Of a stretch of 15,495 nt of DNA, positions 1 to 7,317 are shown piece after piece. The notes beneath the pieces are model-generated. The model was not told where the DNA came from. It was given only the letters and a program-made list of their open reading frames with translations, and did not search any database. The number at the start of each line of letters is the position of its first letter. Position 1 is the first letter of the stretch. Source of the DNA: Microcoleaceae cyanobacterium UBA11344 (lineage in GTDB: Bacteria; Cyanobacteriota; Cyanobacteriia; Cyanobacteriales; Microcoleaceae); contig DMYK01000184.1 in assembly GCA_003483675.1 (NCBI GenBank), positions 1 to 15,495 of the forward strand, written 5' to 3'. A program made the position numbers and the translations under genes.

Positions 1-60
1 TTTAAAGCTTCAATCCACAAATATTTTTGATCCATATTCAGTTTAGATAAGATTTTTTAC

Positions 61-88
61 CGCAGAGAGCGCAGAGGGCGCAGAGGGA
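61..88. repeat. Short tandem repeat of GCAGAG-type units
   Basis: The stretch consists of about three imperfect units of the form GCGCAGAGG. Related units on the opposite strand (CTCTGTGCCCTCTGTGCCC) occur at 7026-7050, so this is a dispersed low-complexity repeat of the kind common between genes in filamentous cyanobacteria. It lies about 90 bp past the end of folE. Nothing else is recognised in bases 1-179 beyond a weak hairpin, CGGAA-GT-TTCCG, at 155-166. Confidence 0.55.
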
Positions 89-179
89 GGAAAGGAAAAG
101 AGAGAAATATGGTAATCCAATAGGACTCTCTTTTCTTTGTTCAGCCTGCAAACACGGAAGTTTCCGCAGATAATTATAG

Positions 180-830
180 CTAGTGGAAGCTTGACTTGTG
201 CGCGATTAAACTCATGAATTCTTGACGAGTTCTGGAATCTTCAGCAAACACTCCCCGCATTGCTGAAGTTGCCGTCCAAGAACCTGGTTTTTGCACGCCG
301 CGCATTACCATACACATATGAGTTGCTTCAATTACAACTGCTACACCTTGAGGTTTTAGCAATCCTTGAAGTGCATCAGCAATTTGTGCAGTTAAGCGTT
401 CTTGTACTTGCAATCTGCGGCCGTACATTTCACAAATTCGAGCAATTTTTGACAAGCCAATTACTTTACCGTTGGGAATGTACGCAACGTGTGCTTTGCC
501 AATAATTGGCAGAATATGATGTTCGCAGGAACTGAAAATATCAATGTCCCGCACTAATACCATTTCGTTAGCATTTTCTGTGAACACCGCTCCGTTAAGC
601 AGTTCGTCGAGGGATTGACGATAACCTCCAGTTAAGAACTGCAAGGCTTTGACAACTCGTTTCGGTGTATCTCGTAACCCTTCACGGTCTGGGTCTTCTC
701 CCAATCCTAGCAGCAATGTACGCACTGCTTGTCTCATTTCTTCATCTGAGACAGGGGGTTGAGATTGGGTAGGAATTGATGACACTACACCATTTGGAGA
801 AGTCAGTTCTGGACGAGTAGATAAAGTCAT
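180..830 (-). CDS. folE: GTP cyclohydrolase I (zinc-dependent FolE, GCYH-IA)
   Basis: This 216-residue cytoplasmic enzyme converts GTP to dihydroneopterin triphosphate, the first step towards tetrahydrofolate and, in cyanobacteria, other pterins. The whole family core is present after a variable N-terminal tail of about 30 residues. The SSCEHH motif supplies C102 and H105, and THMCMVMRG supplies C173; these match the three zinc ligands of the E. coli enzyme (C110, H113, C181), with H104 in the catalytic-histidine position. It is therefore the zinc-requiring type, not the zinc-independent FolE2/GCYH-IB type. The start is an ATG with only a weak Shine-Dalgarno; a later start at M32 would also keep the core. 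It lies downstream of a COG0523 GTPase on the same strand, a pairing often seen for COG0523 and folE, but a 366-bp gap with a palindromic repeat and a separate promoter-like box suggest it is transcribed on its own. No Zur-type operator was seen directly upstream. Confidence 0.96.
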   Translation of the reverse strand: MTLSTRPELTSPNGVVSSIPTQSQPPVSDEEMRQAVRTLLLGLGEDPDREGLRDTPKRVVKALQFLTGGYRQSLDELLNGAVFTENANEMVLVRDIDIFSSCEHHILPIIGKAHVAYIPNGKVIGLSKIARICEMYGRRLQVQERLTAQIADALQGLLKPQGVAVVIEATHMCMVMRGVQKPGSWTATSAMRGVFAEDSRTRQEFMSLIAHKSSFH

Positions 831-885
831 GCTTGCAGTTTGTGAAAATGTTTGACAGTGGGTATGGACTTTTAGTTACTACCTG

Positions 886-894
886 ATTATAACA
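886..894 (-). promoter_or_regulatory. Candidate extended -10 promoter of folE
   Basis: On the minus strand this reads TGTTATAAT, a perfect TATAAT hexamer preceded by a TGn extension, about 55 bases upstream of the folE start codon. No good -35 hexamer stands at the usual distance, which fits an extended -10 promoter. The call rests only on sequence match. Confidence 0.45.
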
Positions 895-978
895 AATTTT
901 ACAAAATGTAACATTAAAATATTGAGATTTTTTGGGATGAGTTTTATGGCTAACAATGTAAAACTAGCCCTTGGTAGT

Positions 979-1097
979 TATAGCAACCGCTAAGACGCTT
1001 TGGTCATCGTTCCCTGAGCGTAGTCGAAGGGTCGAAATATCCACTTCGACTACGCTCTGTTACCGGAAGTTTCCTAAGCACCTTGGCAACTGCTATA
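979..1097. repeat. MITE-like palindromic element with TATAGCA ends
   Basis: The element starts with TATAGCA and ends with the exact reverse complement TGCTATA. Inside it, GAGCGTAGTCGAAG (1016-1029) and CTTCGACTACGCTC (1044-1057) form a perfect 14-bp hairpin around a 14-nt loop. It encodes nothing. A second element with the same termini but a different centre lies at 7318-7420, so both appear to belong to one small non-autonomous repeat family. It fills most of the 366-bp gene-free stretch (831-1196) between folE and the COG0523 gene; apart from it and the folE promoter box I see nothing else there. Confidence 0.6.
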
Positions 1098-1196
1098 CAT
1101 GATTTTTGTTGTCAAAAACTGCAACTACTAACGGCTGAATTAAATGTAAAATGTATCACCTAGAACGCTGAACCTGATGCTTAGATTAATGAAATC

Positions 1197-2276
1197 TTAA
1201 ACTAAGCAACTGTTCAGTTGTTCTCGAATTTGAGCGGTATCTAAGTTGCGGCCAATTACTATGAGTTGATTTTTAGGTGGGGTCAACCATTCGCAAGCAT
1301 CTAGTTCATAGCGCGGCCCGCTGAGTTGAAAAATGTGTCTCATCGGACTGTCTGTAAACCATAGTATGCCTTTGGCACGAAATACATTGAATGGCATTTT
1401 TTCGGTGAGAAATTCTTGGAATTTGTGGACATCAAAAGGTCGATCGCTCTGAAATGATAGCGAAACAAATCCGTCATTATCTAAGTGATTGGAGTGATGT
1501 CCATGATGCTCATGTTTGTGATGATGTTCGTGATGCTCCTCGTGATGATGTTCGTGATGATGCTCATGTTCGTGATGATGTTCGTGATGCTCGTGTTTTT
1601 CCTCAGTTTCAAAACTATTAAAAAGATCGGCTTGCGTCAAACCCACACCCAAAATTAAGGGTAAAGGAACTTCACCATGTTGAGAGTATAAAATTCTCGC
1701 TCCTTCCTTGATTGTACGAATGTAAGCTTCTAACTCTTCTACTTTTTCTGGAGGAGCTAAATCAGTTTTGTTCAGCAGCACGATATCTGCAAATGCCACT
1801 TGTTTTAAAGCTGCTTCGCTGTCAAAATGATCGGTAGTGAATGTTTCGCTATCGACTACAGTCAGTACAGAATCTAAACTGGTTAAATCTCGCAATTCCG
1901 TGCCGAGAAATGTCAGAATAATCGGCAGTGGGTCGGCAATCCCGGTGGTTTCAATTACCATGCAATCGATGCGGTCTTCCCGTTCTAAGACTCGGTAGAC
2001 GGCATCGACTAAGCCTTCATTAATTGTACAACAAATACAGCCGTTGCTCAGTTCTACCATGTCGTCTTCGGTAGAAATTAAAAGCTGTGAATCGATGTTG
2101 ATATCGCCAAATTCGTTAACTAAAACTGCTCCTTTTAAATCTTGGCGATTTTTGAGTATTTGATTGAGTAAAGTGGTTTTTCCGCTGCCGAGAAATCCGG
2201 TAATTATGGTTACTGGCATTCCTTTTTTGGGAAAATCGGAAATTAAATCTGGGGTTTGTACAGTGAGATTAGTCAT
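1197..2276 (-). CDS. COG0523 (CobW/G3E family) GTPase with His-rich loop, putative zinc metallochaperone
   Basis: This 359-residue protein has all COG0523 hallmarks: Walker A GFLGSGKT at 27-34, the metal-binding GCICC motif (CxCC, 80-83), the ETTG switch motif at 109-112, the guanine-specificity NKTD at 169-172, and a C-terminal CobW_C domain. Between the two domains lies a loop (227-264) with 24 histidines in 38 residues, a strong transition-metal-binding tract. COG0523 proteins use GTP hydrolysis to place metals, often zinc, into client enzymes, and the His-rich forms are typically induced by zinc shortage. The reading frame is open up to 2450, but the ATG at 2276 is preferred: it has a GAGGG Shine-Dalgarno five bases upstream and the protein then starts at the normal family position. 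The longer form would place the Zur-type operator at 2407-2421 inside the gene. The nearby folE and thrS are plausible zinc clients, but the client is not shown. Confidence 0.93.
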   Translation of the reverse strand: MTNLTVQTPDLISDFPKKGMPVTIITGFLGSGKTTLLNQILKNRQDLKGAVLVNEFGDINIDSQLLISTEDDMVELSNGCICCTINEGLVDAVYRVLEREDRIDCMVIETTGIADPLPIILTFLGTELRDLTSLDSVLTVVDSETFTTDHFDSEAALKQVAFADIVLLNKTDLAPPEKVEELEAYIRTIKEGARILYSQHGEVPLPLILGVGLTQADLFNSFETEEKHEHHEHHHEHEHHHEHHHEEHHEHHHKHEHHGHHSNHLDNDGFVSLSFQSDRPFDVHKFQEFLTEKMPFNVFRAKGILWFTDSPMRHIFQLSGPRYELDACEWLTPPKNQLIVIGRNLDTAQIREQLNSCLV

Positions 2277-2406
2277 TGTCCCTCGTTGATTAATTGTAGA
2301 GGCCCTGCTGTCAATTTGGAACGCCGCTAAGCATCCCAAGCCAAATGCCTTGTCGCACTTCATAGCCGAAATCCAGGCGCGATACGGGCGATCGCACCAC
2401 CAAATT

Positions 2407-2421
2407 TGATAATCATTCTCA
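2407..2421 (-). promoter_or_regulatory. Zur-type operator upstream of the COG0523 gene
   Basis: The 15-mer TGATAATCATTCTCA is a 7-1-7 inverted repeat with one mismatched pair. It lies in the space between the WD40 gene stop (2477) and the COG0523 start (2276), about 130 bp upstream of the ATG. It nearly equals the operator described for Zur in Anabaena. Fur boxes look similar, but the gene content here (COG0523, ThrRS) favours Zur. Confidence 0.8.
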
Positions 2422-2476
2422 TCATACCCTAAGATGTGATTTCCGCGCAAGCCCCTAAAAACATTGCTCAGCTAGC

Positions 2477-3532
2477 TTATTCTTCACTGTCATCCCTTTT
2501 CCAGATTAATACTTCCCCTCCTTGTCCACCCGCGGCTAGTTTATCGCCTTGGGGATGCCAAGCCAAGCAAGAAAAACCACCGCTAGCACCTGTCAACAAT
2601 TGAGTAAGTTGTTCGGCTTCATACCACAACAAAACTTGACCATCATCAGAAGCAGAAGCTAAATGAAACGTCCCCGGTTGAAAAGCAATATCTTGCACAA
2701 TTTCTAAATCAGAATCTAATACCCAGCCATCCCATCCAGCCGATTCATCAAATTGTTTTTCCAGCACTCCAACTACATTACCGCTAGCAACTGCTAATAG
2801 CGGCACTCCTAATTCAGTATTAATATCAGACCAAGCTAATTTCCGAATTTTACCCGGAAAACCGTCCATAAAACCTGGTTTGAGGTCGCTCAATTTAGCA
2901 ATGGCAATGTTATCATCAAGATTAGCAACAGCAATCCGTTGACCATCAGCAGACCAGGCGATCGCACCACTAGCCGAAGGTATTTCTAATTTCCTCGGTA
3001 CTTCTTCCCAGCGTAGGGCATTCCAAATCTTCACACCTTTAGAACCGCTAGCCGCTAAATGCTTGCCCTGGGGATGCCAAGCCATGCCGAAGATAGAAGA
3101 ATTTTCAAAGTTCAACTCGGCGATCGCACTTCGGGATTCAGCATCCCAAATTTGGACTTTTTTACCCAAACTAAAAGCAACTTGATTGCAACTAGGATGC
3201 CAAGCAAGTTGGTCGATCCACCGACGAGGATTCTCCAACTCGGCAACTAACTTCAGCGAATTCATACTCCAAATTCTCAAAACTCCATCCTGTCCGCCCG
3301 CAGCCAAAAACTGCCCATCATAGGAAAAGTTCAAACAATCTGTTGAAGTATCTCCCGCTGACTGCAAAAGGAATGATTGTTCCTCTAGATCTTGCCAGAT
3401 TAAGACTTCTCCGGCGGCAGAACAAGCGGCCAATAAATTTCCCTGTTTTGACCAAGAAATTGCAGTGACATAATCTGATAGATTATCTTGCCAATGCACA
3501 TTAAAAGACCTTCTATGAGTGGCTGATTGCAT
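2477..3532 (-). CDS. WD40-repeat protein of unknown function
   Basis: This 351-residue protein is made almost entirely of WD40-type repeats. About seven or eight can be counted from recurring blocks such as IAWSADGQRIAVA, LAWHPQGDKLAAGG and VLIWKRDD, enough for one closed beta-propeller. There is no signal peptide, membrane segment or extra catalytic domain, so it is probably a cytoplasmic scaffold or binding protein. The frame could begin at a TTG at 3541, but the ATG at 3532 is preferred; neither has a clear Shine-Dalgarno. It lies directly upstream of the COG0523 gene on the same strand and downstream of the RTX gene, which carries a Zur operator. A 95-bp palindromic element separates it from the RTX gene, so read-through is possible but unproven. 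Its place between two Zur-controlled genes suggests a metal-related role; this is inference from position only. Confidence 0.85.
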   Translation of the reverse strand: MQSATHRRSFNVHWQDNLSDYVTAISWSKQGNLLAACSAAGEVLIWQDLEEQSFLLQSAGDTSTDCLNFSYDGQFLAAGGQDGVLRIWSMNSLKLVAELENPRRWIDQLAWHPSCNQVAFSLGKKVQIWDAESRSAIAELNFENSSIFGMAWHPQGKHLAASGSKGVKIWNALRWEEVPRKLEIPSASGAIAWSADGQRIAVANLDDNIAIAKLSDLKPGFMDGFPGKIRKLAWSDINTELGVPLLAVASGNVVGVLEKQFDESAGWDGWVLDSDLEIVQDIAFQPGTFHLASASDDGQVLLWYEAEQLTQLLTGASGGFSCLAWHPQGDKLAAGGQGGEVLIWKRDDSEE

Positions 3533-3609
3533 AATAGTCAATAGATAATTGAGTGAAATAAAGTCAAGGGCCGGCAGGATGACTAGGGCGTATTTTCAAA
3601 CTTTGCAGA

Positions 3610-3704
3610 AACCCGGAGATCCCCCTAAATCCCCCTTAAGAAGGGGGACTTTGAATGCTCTTGTCCCCCCCTTCTTAAGGGGGGCTAGGGGGGATCTCCG
3701 GGTT
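3610..3704. repeat. 95-bp palindromic repeat element
   Basis: The arms begin AACCCGGAGATCCCCC and end with its complement GGGGGATCTCCGGGTT. The inner parts CCCCCTTAAGAAGGGGG and its partner continue the pairing around a short loop near 3650-3664, giving a nearly full-length hairpin. This is a dispersed palindrome type common in filamentous cyanobacteria. It sits between the RTX gene and the WD40 gene and may weaken or end transcription between them. A plus-strand ORF across it is a by-product of the repeat. Confidence 0.75.
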
Positions 3705-3756
3705 AGAAAACACACCCTAACCCGACTCCCACAAAAGTTTTGACTGTTACATCAAG

Positions 3757-5106
3757 CTAGATAATATTAAATACCCCCACAGCTTCCAAATCAAAACCTC
3801 CAGATGTCACAGGTGGCGTAGTCGCCCAAGGATCGTAAATTGCTCTATTAGCGCCATCTGTGAAACTACCATTGCCAGGAATGTCCACAATTCGCACAAA
3901 ACGAATCGCATTGAGATTAACTTGACCCGAAGTTACTAGCGCATCAGTAGCCAGCGTTTCTAAATCAAAAGGAGTTCCCCAAGAACCGCCTAACAATTCT
4001 CCGGCGTCAGTGGTAAAAGCATTATTGACGTGCTTCCCAGCTAAATTATAAACATTAGTTGGATCGAAAACTCCTTCTTTACTTACAGGTTCGCCTGTCA
4101 AGGAATCGCCTTTAAATCTGGCAAAGTTTATACCATCGCTAGAAACTTCTACATAAGCCAACTCTCCGAAAACACCTCCTAAATTATCAAAGCCATTTTC
4201 AAACACGGCAAAATCTTGACCGGAACCATTGCGAATTCCTGAACTAAAAGTTAAGGTAATTTGACCTGGTTTAACTCCGCTATCAATCTGATTGCGATCG
4301 AGATCGCCCAGGGAAGCGATGTCAATGAAATTATCTTTGCTAGCAACCGGGCCCAAAGTTTTTTCAGGAGTTTGAAATCGGGCATCAACTCCGGGGGCTG
4401 GTTGATAGTTTTCAAATCCTGTAGCCCAAGCAACAAAACGCGGATTTCCCCGATTATTTGCCGAGATTTTGCCATCTCCATCTGGACCGACAAATCCGGG
4501 AATTCCAGAGTCTATCTTGCCCGGATCGGCGGTAGAATTTAAGTAGGGACCACTGGGTTGTACAAAAGTTTTGAATTCATCTTTGACAAGTTTGCTGCTG
4601 TCAATTCCTTGGACGATCGCCAAAAATTCACCAGTAACTCGATCTTGAATTATCGCACTATTTGCTAACTCGCCCGTGCCATTTGAAATATTGAGATTTT
4701 CAAAGCTTAATCTCAACAAGCCAATGGAATCTTGTTCTGCATTGTAGTCTGTAATAATGTCAGCATCAGCGATGCTTAAACCGCCTGTTGTTCGCGGTGT
4801 ACCAGTGCTCCGACGGGCCAAAACAAAGTTATCAAAACCATCGCCACCTGTCAATGTATCGCGGCCACCATCGCCATAAAGATTGTCGCTACCAGCACCA
4901 CCATCGAGACTATCGTTGCCTTTACCTCCGCGCAAAATGTCACCGCTTTCACCGCCGTTGATGACATCGTTGCCACTATTTCCGTACAGCGTATCTTGAC
5001 CTTGCAAGCCGCTAATTGTGTCATCTCCATTTAAGCCGAAAATTGCATCTGTTTGTGGAGTTCCATTCAGTGAATCGTTACTGTTTGTGCCTGTTATATT
5101 TGCCAT
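3757..5106 (-). CDS. RTX calcium-binding protein with C-terminal surface-protein-like domain, Zur-linked
   Basis: This 449-residue protein begins with a block of RTX nonapeptide repeats (roughly residues 5-95, e.g. GGKGNDSLDGGAGSDNLYG) that bind calcium and fold after export. RTX proteins are usually secreted by type I systems; none is encoded here and there is no Sec signal peptide. The C-terminal two-thirds is a beta-rich module with landmarks FAVFENGF, YVEVSSDG and a final GGFDLEAVGVFN. I recall this module from secreted or PEP-CTERM-anchored surface proteins of several phyla, but its function is not known to me. The frame extends to 5211; the ATG at 5106 is preferred because it has AGGA at Shine-Dalgarno distance and starts with the usual MANITGTNSND-type RTX opening. 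A perfect Zur-type palindrome lies 168 bp upstream of that start, so the protein is probably made under zinc shortage and may help capture zinc outside the cell. That role is inference. Confidence 0.82.
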   Translation of the reverse strand: MANITGTNSNDSLNGTPQTDAIFGLNGDDTISGLQGQDTLYGNSGNDVINGGESGDILRGGKGNDSLDGGAGSDNLYGDGGRDTLTGGDGFDNFVLARRSTGTPRTTGGLSIADADIITDYNAEQDSIGLLRLSFENLNISNGTGELANSAIIQDRVTGEFLAIVQGIDSSKLVKDEFKTFVQPSGPYLNSTADPGKIDSGIPGFVGPDGDGKISANNRGNPRFVAWATGFENYQPAPGVDARFQTPEKTLGPVASKDNFIDIASLGDLDRNQIDSGVKPGQITLTFSSGIRNGSGQDFAVFENGFDNLGGVFGELAYVEVSSDGINFARFKGDSLTGEPVSKEGVFDPTNVYNLAGKHVNNAFTTDAGELLGGSWGTPFDLETLATDALVTSGQVNLNAIRFVRIVDIPGNGSFTDGANRAIYDPWATTPPVTSGGFDLEAVGVFNII

Positions 5107-5273
5107 TTTACTTGTTCCTAAACACCTTGATTGTGATTTGGGCTGTTTCCCAAACTTTTGACTATCTGTGGTAAAAGTGAGGGAAATGTGTATCTGTAGG
5201 GGCGATCGCACAAGGAGGCCCTCTACAGACAGCGTAGGAGTTTAAGTCTTGTTTTATCATCTTATCATAGTTG

Positions 5274-5288
5274 TGAGAATCATTCTCA
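5274..5288 (-). promoter_or_regulatory. Perfect 7-1-7 Zur-type operator upstream of the RTX gene
   Basis: The sequence TGAGAATCATTCTCA is a perfect 15-bp inverted repeat with one central base. It lies between the stop of the propeller gene (5329) and the RTX gene start (5106). It is the most symmetrical of the four operators in the window. Transcription towards the RTX gene is the only orientation with an adjacent gene start. Confidence 0.8.
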
Positions 5289-5328
5289 TTGTGTTGGAAA
5301 TTTTTGGTTAACCGACCCAGAATGCTTG

Positions 5329-7014
5329 CTAAACTGAGGTAAAAGCCTCAAATCCGAGTAAGTTGGCAGGTAAATCTGGGAGGAGGGCTAGGATTTCACC
5401 GTTGGTAACTAAGGCGATCGCAGCACCATCCTTTGTCTGAAATACACGAATTTGGTCGTAAGTCAAGCCACCTGTTAACAAGAACAAATCTTCGCCATTT
5501 TTAAAATCGCTAATCACATCACTTCCCTGTTGTAATTGCAAAATAAATTTGTCGCGCCCCTTTCCTCCGAGTAAGATGTCATCCCCATCTCCGCCATTGA
5601 GGGTATCATTTCCCCTACCGCCGAATAGGGTATCGCCACCTGATTTGCCGTCCCAAAAATCGTCGCCTTTGCCGCCAGAAATCCCGTCGTCGTCTGCATT
5701 CCCAATCAGCGTATCATTCTCGGAAGTGCCGCTGCTGACAGCAACAGGGTGAGAGATGAAAACATCTCTGCTACTGTTAGTATCTTGAGGGACTAAATTA
5801 GTAGCAAAAGAATCAAAAGCAACAACATTTCCCGTCGCAGAAATAGCCGGATTGAAGGATGTTATATCGGCACCTTGACCCTCGGAATTGACTGAGATGC
5901 GAGTTGTTGTGGCTGTGTCTCTGTCGCGCACAAAGATATCATTAGTGCCGTTGGTATCTGCGGGCGCTAGGTTGTCAGCTAAAGAGTCAAAAGCCACGAA
6001 TCTAGCGTCAGCAGAGATCGATGGTTTAAAGGAGCTTCTATTAGCGCGATCGCCTGTAGAATTAATTGAGGCCATGCTAGTAGTATTCGTCAGCCTGTCA
6101 TGGACGAAAATATCGGAAGTGCCGTTAATATCTCCGGTGACTAAATTACTAGCATTTGACTCAAAGGCGACAAAGCGACCGTCAGCAGAAATAGCAGCAG
6201 AAATAGACCCTGAATTTCCCTGATTTCCCGATGAATTTACCGATACGCGAGTGGTAGTATTGGTCGGGATTTCATGTAGAAAAATATCTCTAGTGCTGTT
6301 AGTATCTCCCGCTACTAAGTTGTCTGCTAAAGAGTCAAAAACAACCCAGCGTCCGTTGGCGGAAATTGAGGGGTTGAAAGAGCCAATATTTCCCTGATTT
6401 CCTGTGGAATTTACCGAGACGCGAGTGGTAGTATTTGTTTCAATGTTACGGATAAAAATGTCTGAGTTGTTGTTAGTATCTCCTGGGACTAAGTTAGTTG
6501 AATTAGATTCAAATGCCACAAAGCGGCCATCGGCGGAAATTGAGGGGTTAAGTGAAGGGCGATCGCCCTCTTGGCCTGTCGCATCTACGGAGACGCGGGT
6601 TGTGCTACCATTAAGTCGATCGTGCAGGAAAATATCTGATGTATTGTTAGTATCTGCTGCTACTAATTTCGTTGAATTAGATTCAAATGCGACAAAGCGA
6701 CCGTCAGCAGAAATAGCAGGGTTAAAAGCATCAAATTTCCCTTGATTTTCTGTTGAGTTAACTGAGATGCGGGTAGTAATTTCAGTCAATCTATCGCGGA
6801 CAAAAACATCGGAATTATTGTTAGTATCTCCGGGGACTAAATTAGTAGCAGTGGATTCAAAGGCGATGAAGCGGCCATCGGCAGAAATTGAGGGTTTAAT
6901 TGAAAAGCGATCGCCTTCTTTGCCTAATGAATTTACAGAGACACGGGTGAGGATAGTTTGAAAATCAGGCAATTTTGGATTCATTAGTATTTCTGTTAAT
7001 TCATTATTATTCAT
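5329..7014 (-). CDS. Seven-bladed TolB/PD40-like propeller protein with RTX calcium-binding tail
   Basis: This 561-residue protein has seven tandem repeats of about 58 residues (from about residue 35 to about 435). Each carries the pattern ISADGRFVAFES, then NLVPGDTN, then DIFVRDR and TTRVSVNS. This is the TolB/PD40 beta-propeller pattern, and seven copies would close one propeller. A block of RTX calcium-binding repeats follows (about 435-495, e.g. GGRGNDTLNGGDGDD), then a C-terminal segment typical of RTX proteins with DVISDFKNGEDLFLL. There is no Sec signal peptide; export by a type I system is the usual route. The ATG at 7014 is preferred over M11 because a purine-rich stretch (GGAAGAGAAGAGAGAG) precedes it. 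No Zur operator stands in front of it; the cobalamin riboswitch about 660 bp upstream is on the same strand but is separated from it by repeats. The ligand and role are unknown. Confidence 0.88.
   Translation of the reverse strand: MNNNELTEILMNPKLPDFQTILTRVSVNSLGKEGDRFSIKPSISADGRFIAFESTATNLVPGDTNNNSDVFVRDRLTEITTRISVNSTENQGKFDAFNPAISADGRFVAFESNSTKLVAADTNNTSDIFLHDRLNGSTTRVSVDATGQEGDRPSLNPSISADGRFVAFESNSTNLVPGDTNNNSDIFIRNIETNTTTRVSVNSTGNQGNIGSFNPSISANGRWVVFDSLADNLVAGDTNSTRDIFLHEIPTNTTTRVSVNSSGNQGNSGSISAAISADGRFVAFESNASNLVTGDINGTSDIFVHDRLTNTTSMASINSTGDRANRSSFKPSISADARFVAFDSLADNLAPADTNGTNDIFVRDRDTATTTRISVNSEGQGADITSFNPAISATGNVVAFDSFATNLVPQDTNSSRDVFISHPVAVSSGTSENDTLIGNADDDGISGGKGDDFWDGKSGGDTLFGGRGNDTLNGGDGDDILLGGKGRDKFILQLQQGSDVISDFKNGEDLFLLTGGLTYDQIRVFQTKDGAAIALVTNGEILALLPDLPANLLGFEAFTSV
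5720..6910 (-). repeat. Seven tandem repeats of about 174 bp within the propeller gene
   Basis: Each propeller blade corresponds to about 58 codons. The blades are also similar as DNA, for example the recurring GTTAGTATCTCC and the GCCATCGGC(A/G)GAAATTGAGG type segments on the plus strand. Such repeats can gain or lose units by recombination. The repeats also leave long antisense reading frames on the plus strand that are not genes. Confidence 0.75.
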
Positions 7015-7025
7015 CTCTCTCTTCT

Positions 7026-7050
7026 CTTCCTCTGTGCCCTCTGTGCCCTA
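7026..7050. repeat. Short CTCTGTGCC tandem repeat
   Basis: This carries TCCTCTGTGCCCTCTGTGCC, the complementary form of the GCAGAG-type repeat at 61-88. It lies about 15 bp upstream of the start of the propeller gene and is otherwise featureless. Confidence 0.5.
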
Positions 7051-7233
7051 GTAAGGTTAAATCATTCCGAACCGTAAACGATATCAATAGATTAATCAGT
7101 CCATAGAAACTCCCTCGGAAACCAAGTGGTATCCGCTGCCAAGTTTCCTACGCAAAAGCTGTCAAATTGGAAGGTAAGCCAAAGGCACAACCATCTAAAT
7201 TTCTAACAAAGCCAGTCCTGAAACCACGGGGTC

Positions 7234-7299
7234 AAAAACCCGGTTTCTGCCTCAATATTTATCAAAAAACCGACGATTTTTGGAAGAAACCGGGTTTTT
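7234..7299. repeat. 15-bp inverted repeat with AAACCCGGTTTCT arms
   Basis: The arms AAAAACCCGGTTTCT (7234-7248) and AGAAACCGGGTTTTT (7285-7299) are perfect inverted copies around a 36-nt spacer. The run of T after the right arm could let it act as a plus-strand terminator, but no plus-strand gene precedes it, so a dispersed palindrome is more likely. It lies within the 900-bp gene-free stretch. Confidence 0.55.
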
Positions 7300-7317
7300 T
7301 ATGTAATTCCTAAGAGC

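Noticed and set aside
61..88. CRISPR-like repeat
   Set aside because: The units are about 9 bp and directly adjacent, without spacers.
169..183. GATAAT half-site near the end of folE, possible Zur box
   Set aside because: Only one half matches and it lies downstream of the gene, not before a start.
2407..2421. Reading the four palindromes as Fur (iron) boxes
   Set aside because: Fur and Zur boxes overlap in sequence, but COG0523 and ThrRS targets fit zinc, and no iron-uptake gene is present. Kept as an alternative to test.
2277..2450. Longer N terminus of the COG0523 gene (start at 2450)
   Set aside because: The extra 58 residues do not resemble the family, would contain the Zur-type operator, and the ATG at 2276 has a good Shine-Dalgarno.
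3541..3555. GATAAT half-site before the WD40 gene
   Set aside because: The second half-site does not match; it cannot be called an operator.
3549..3743. 64-codon plus-strand ORF
   Set aside because: It is produced by reading through the palindromic element at 3610-3704; the peptide has Pro/Arg-rich repeat composition and no Shine-Dalgarno.
5107..5211. Longer N terminus of the RTX gene (start at 5211)
   Set aside because: The extension is not RTX-like and contains a GCGATCGC octamer typical of intergenic or neutral sequence; the ATG at 5106 has AGGA upstream and a typical RTX opening.
5888..6961. Several long plus-strand ORFs antisense to the propeller gene
   Set aside because: They recur with the 174-bp repeat period and mirror the codon pattern of the minus-strand gene.
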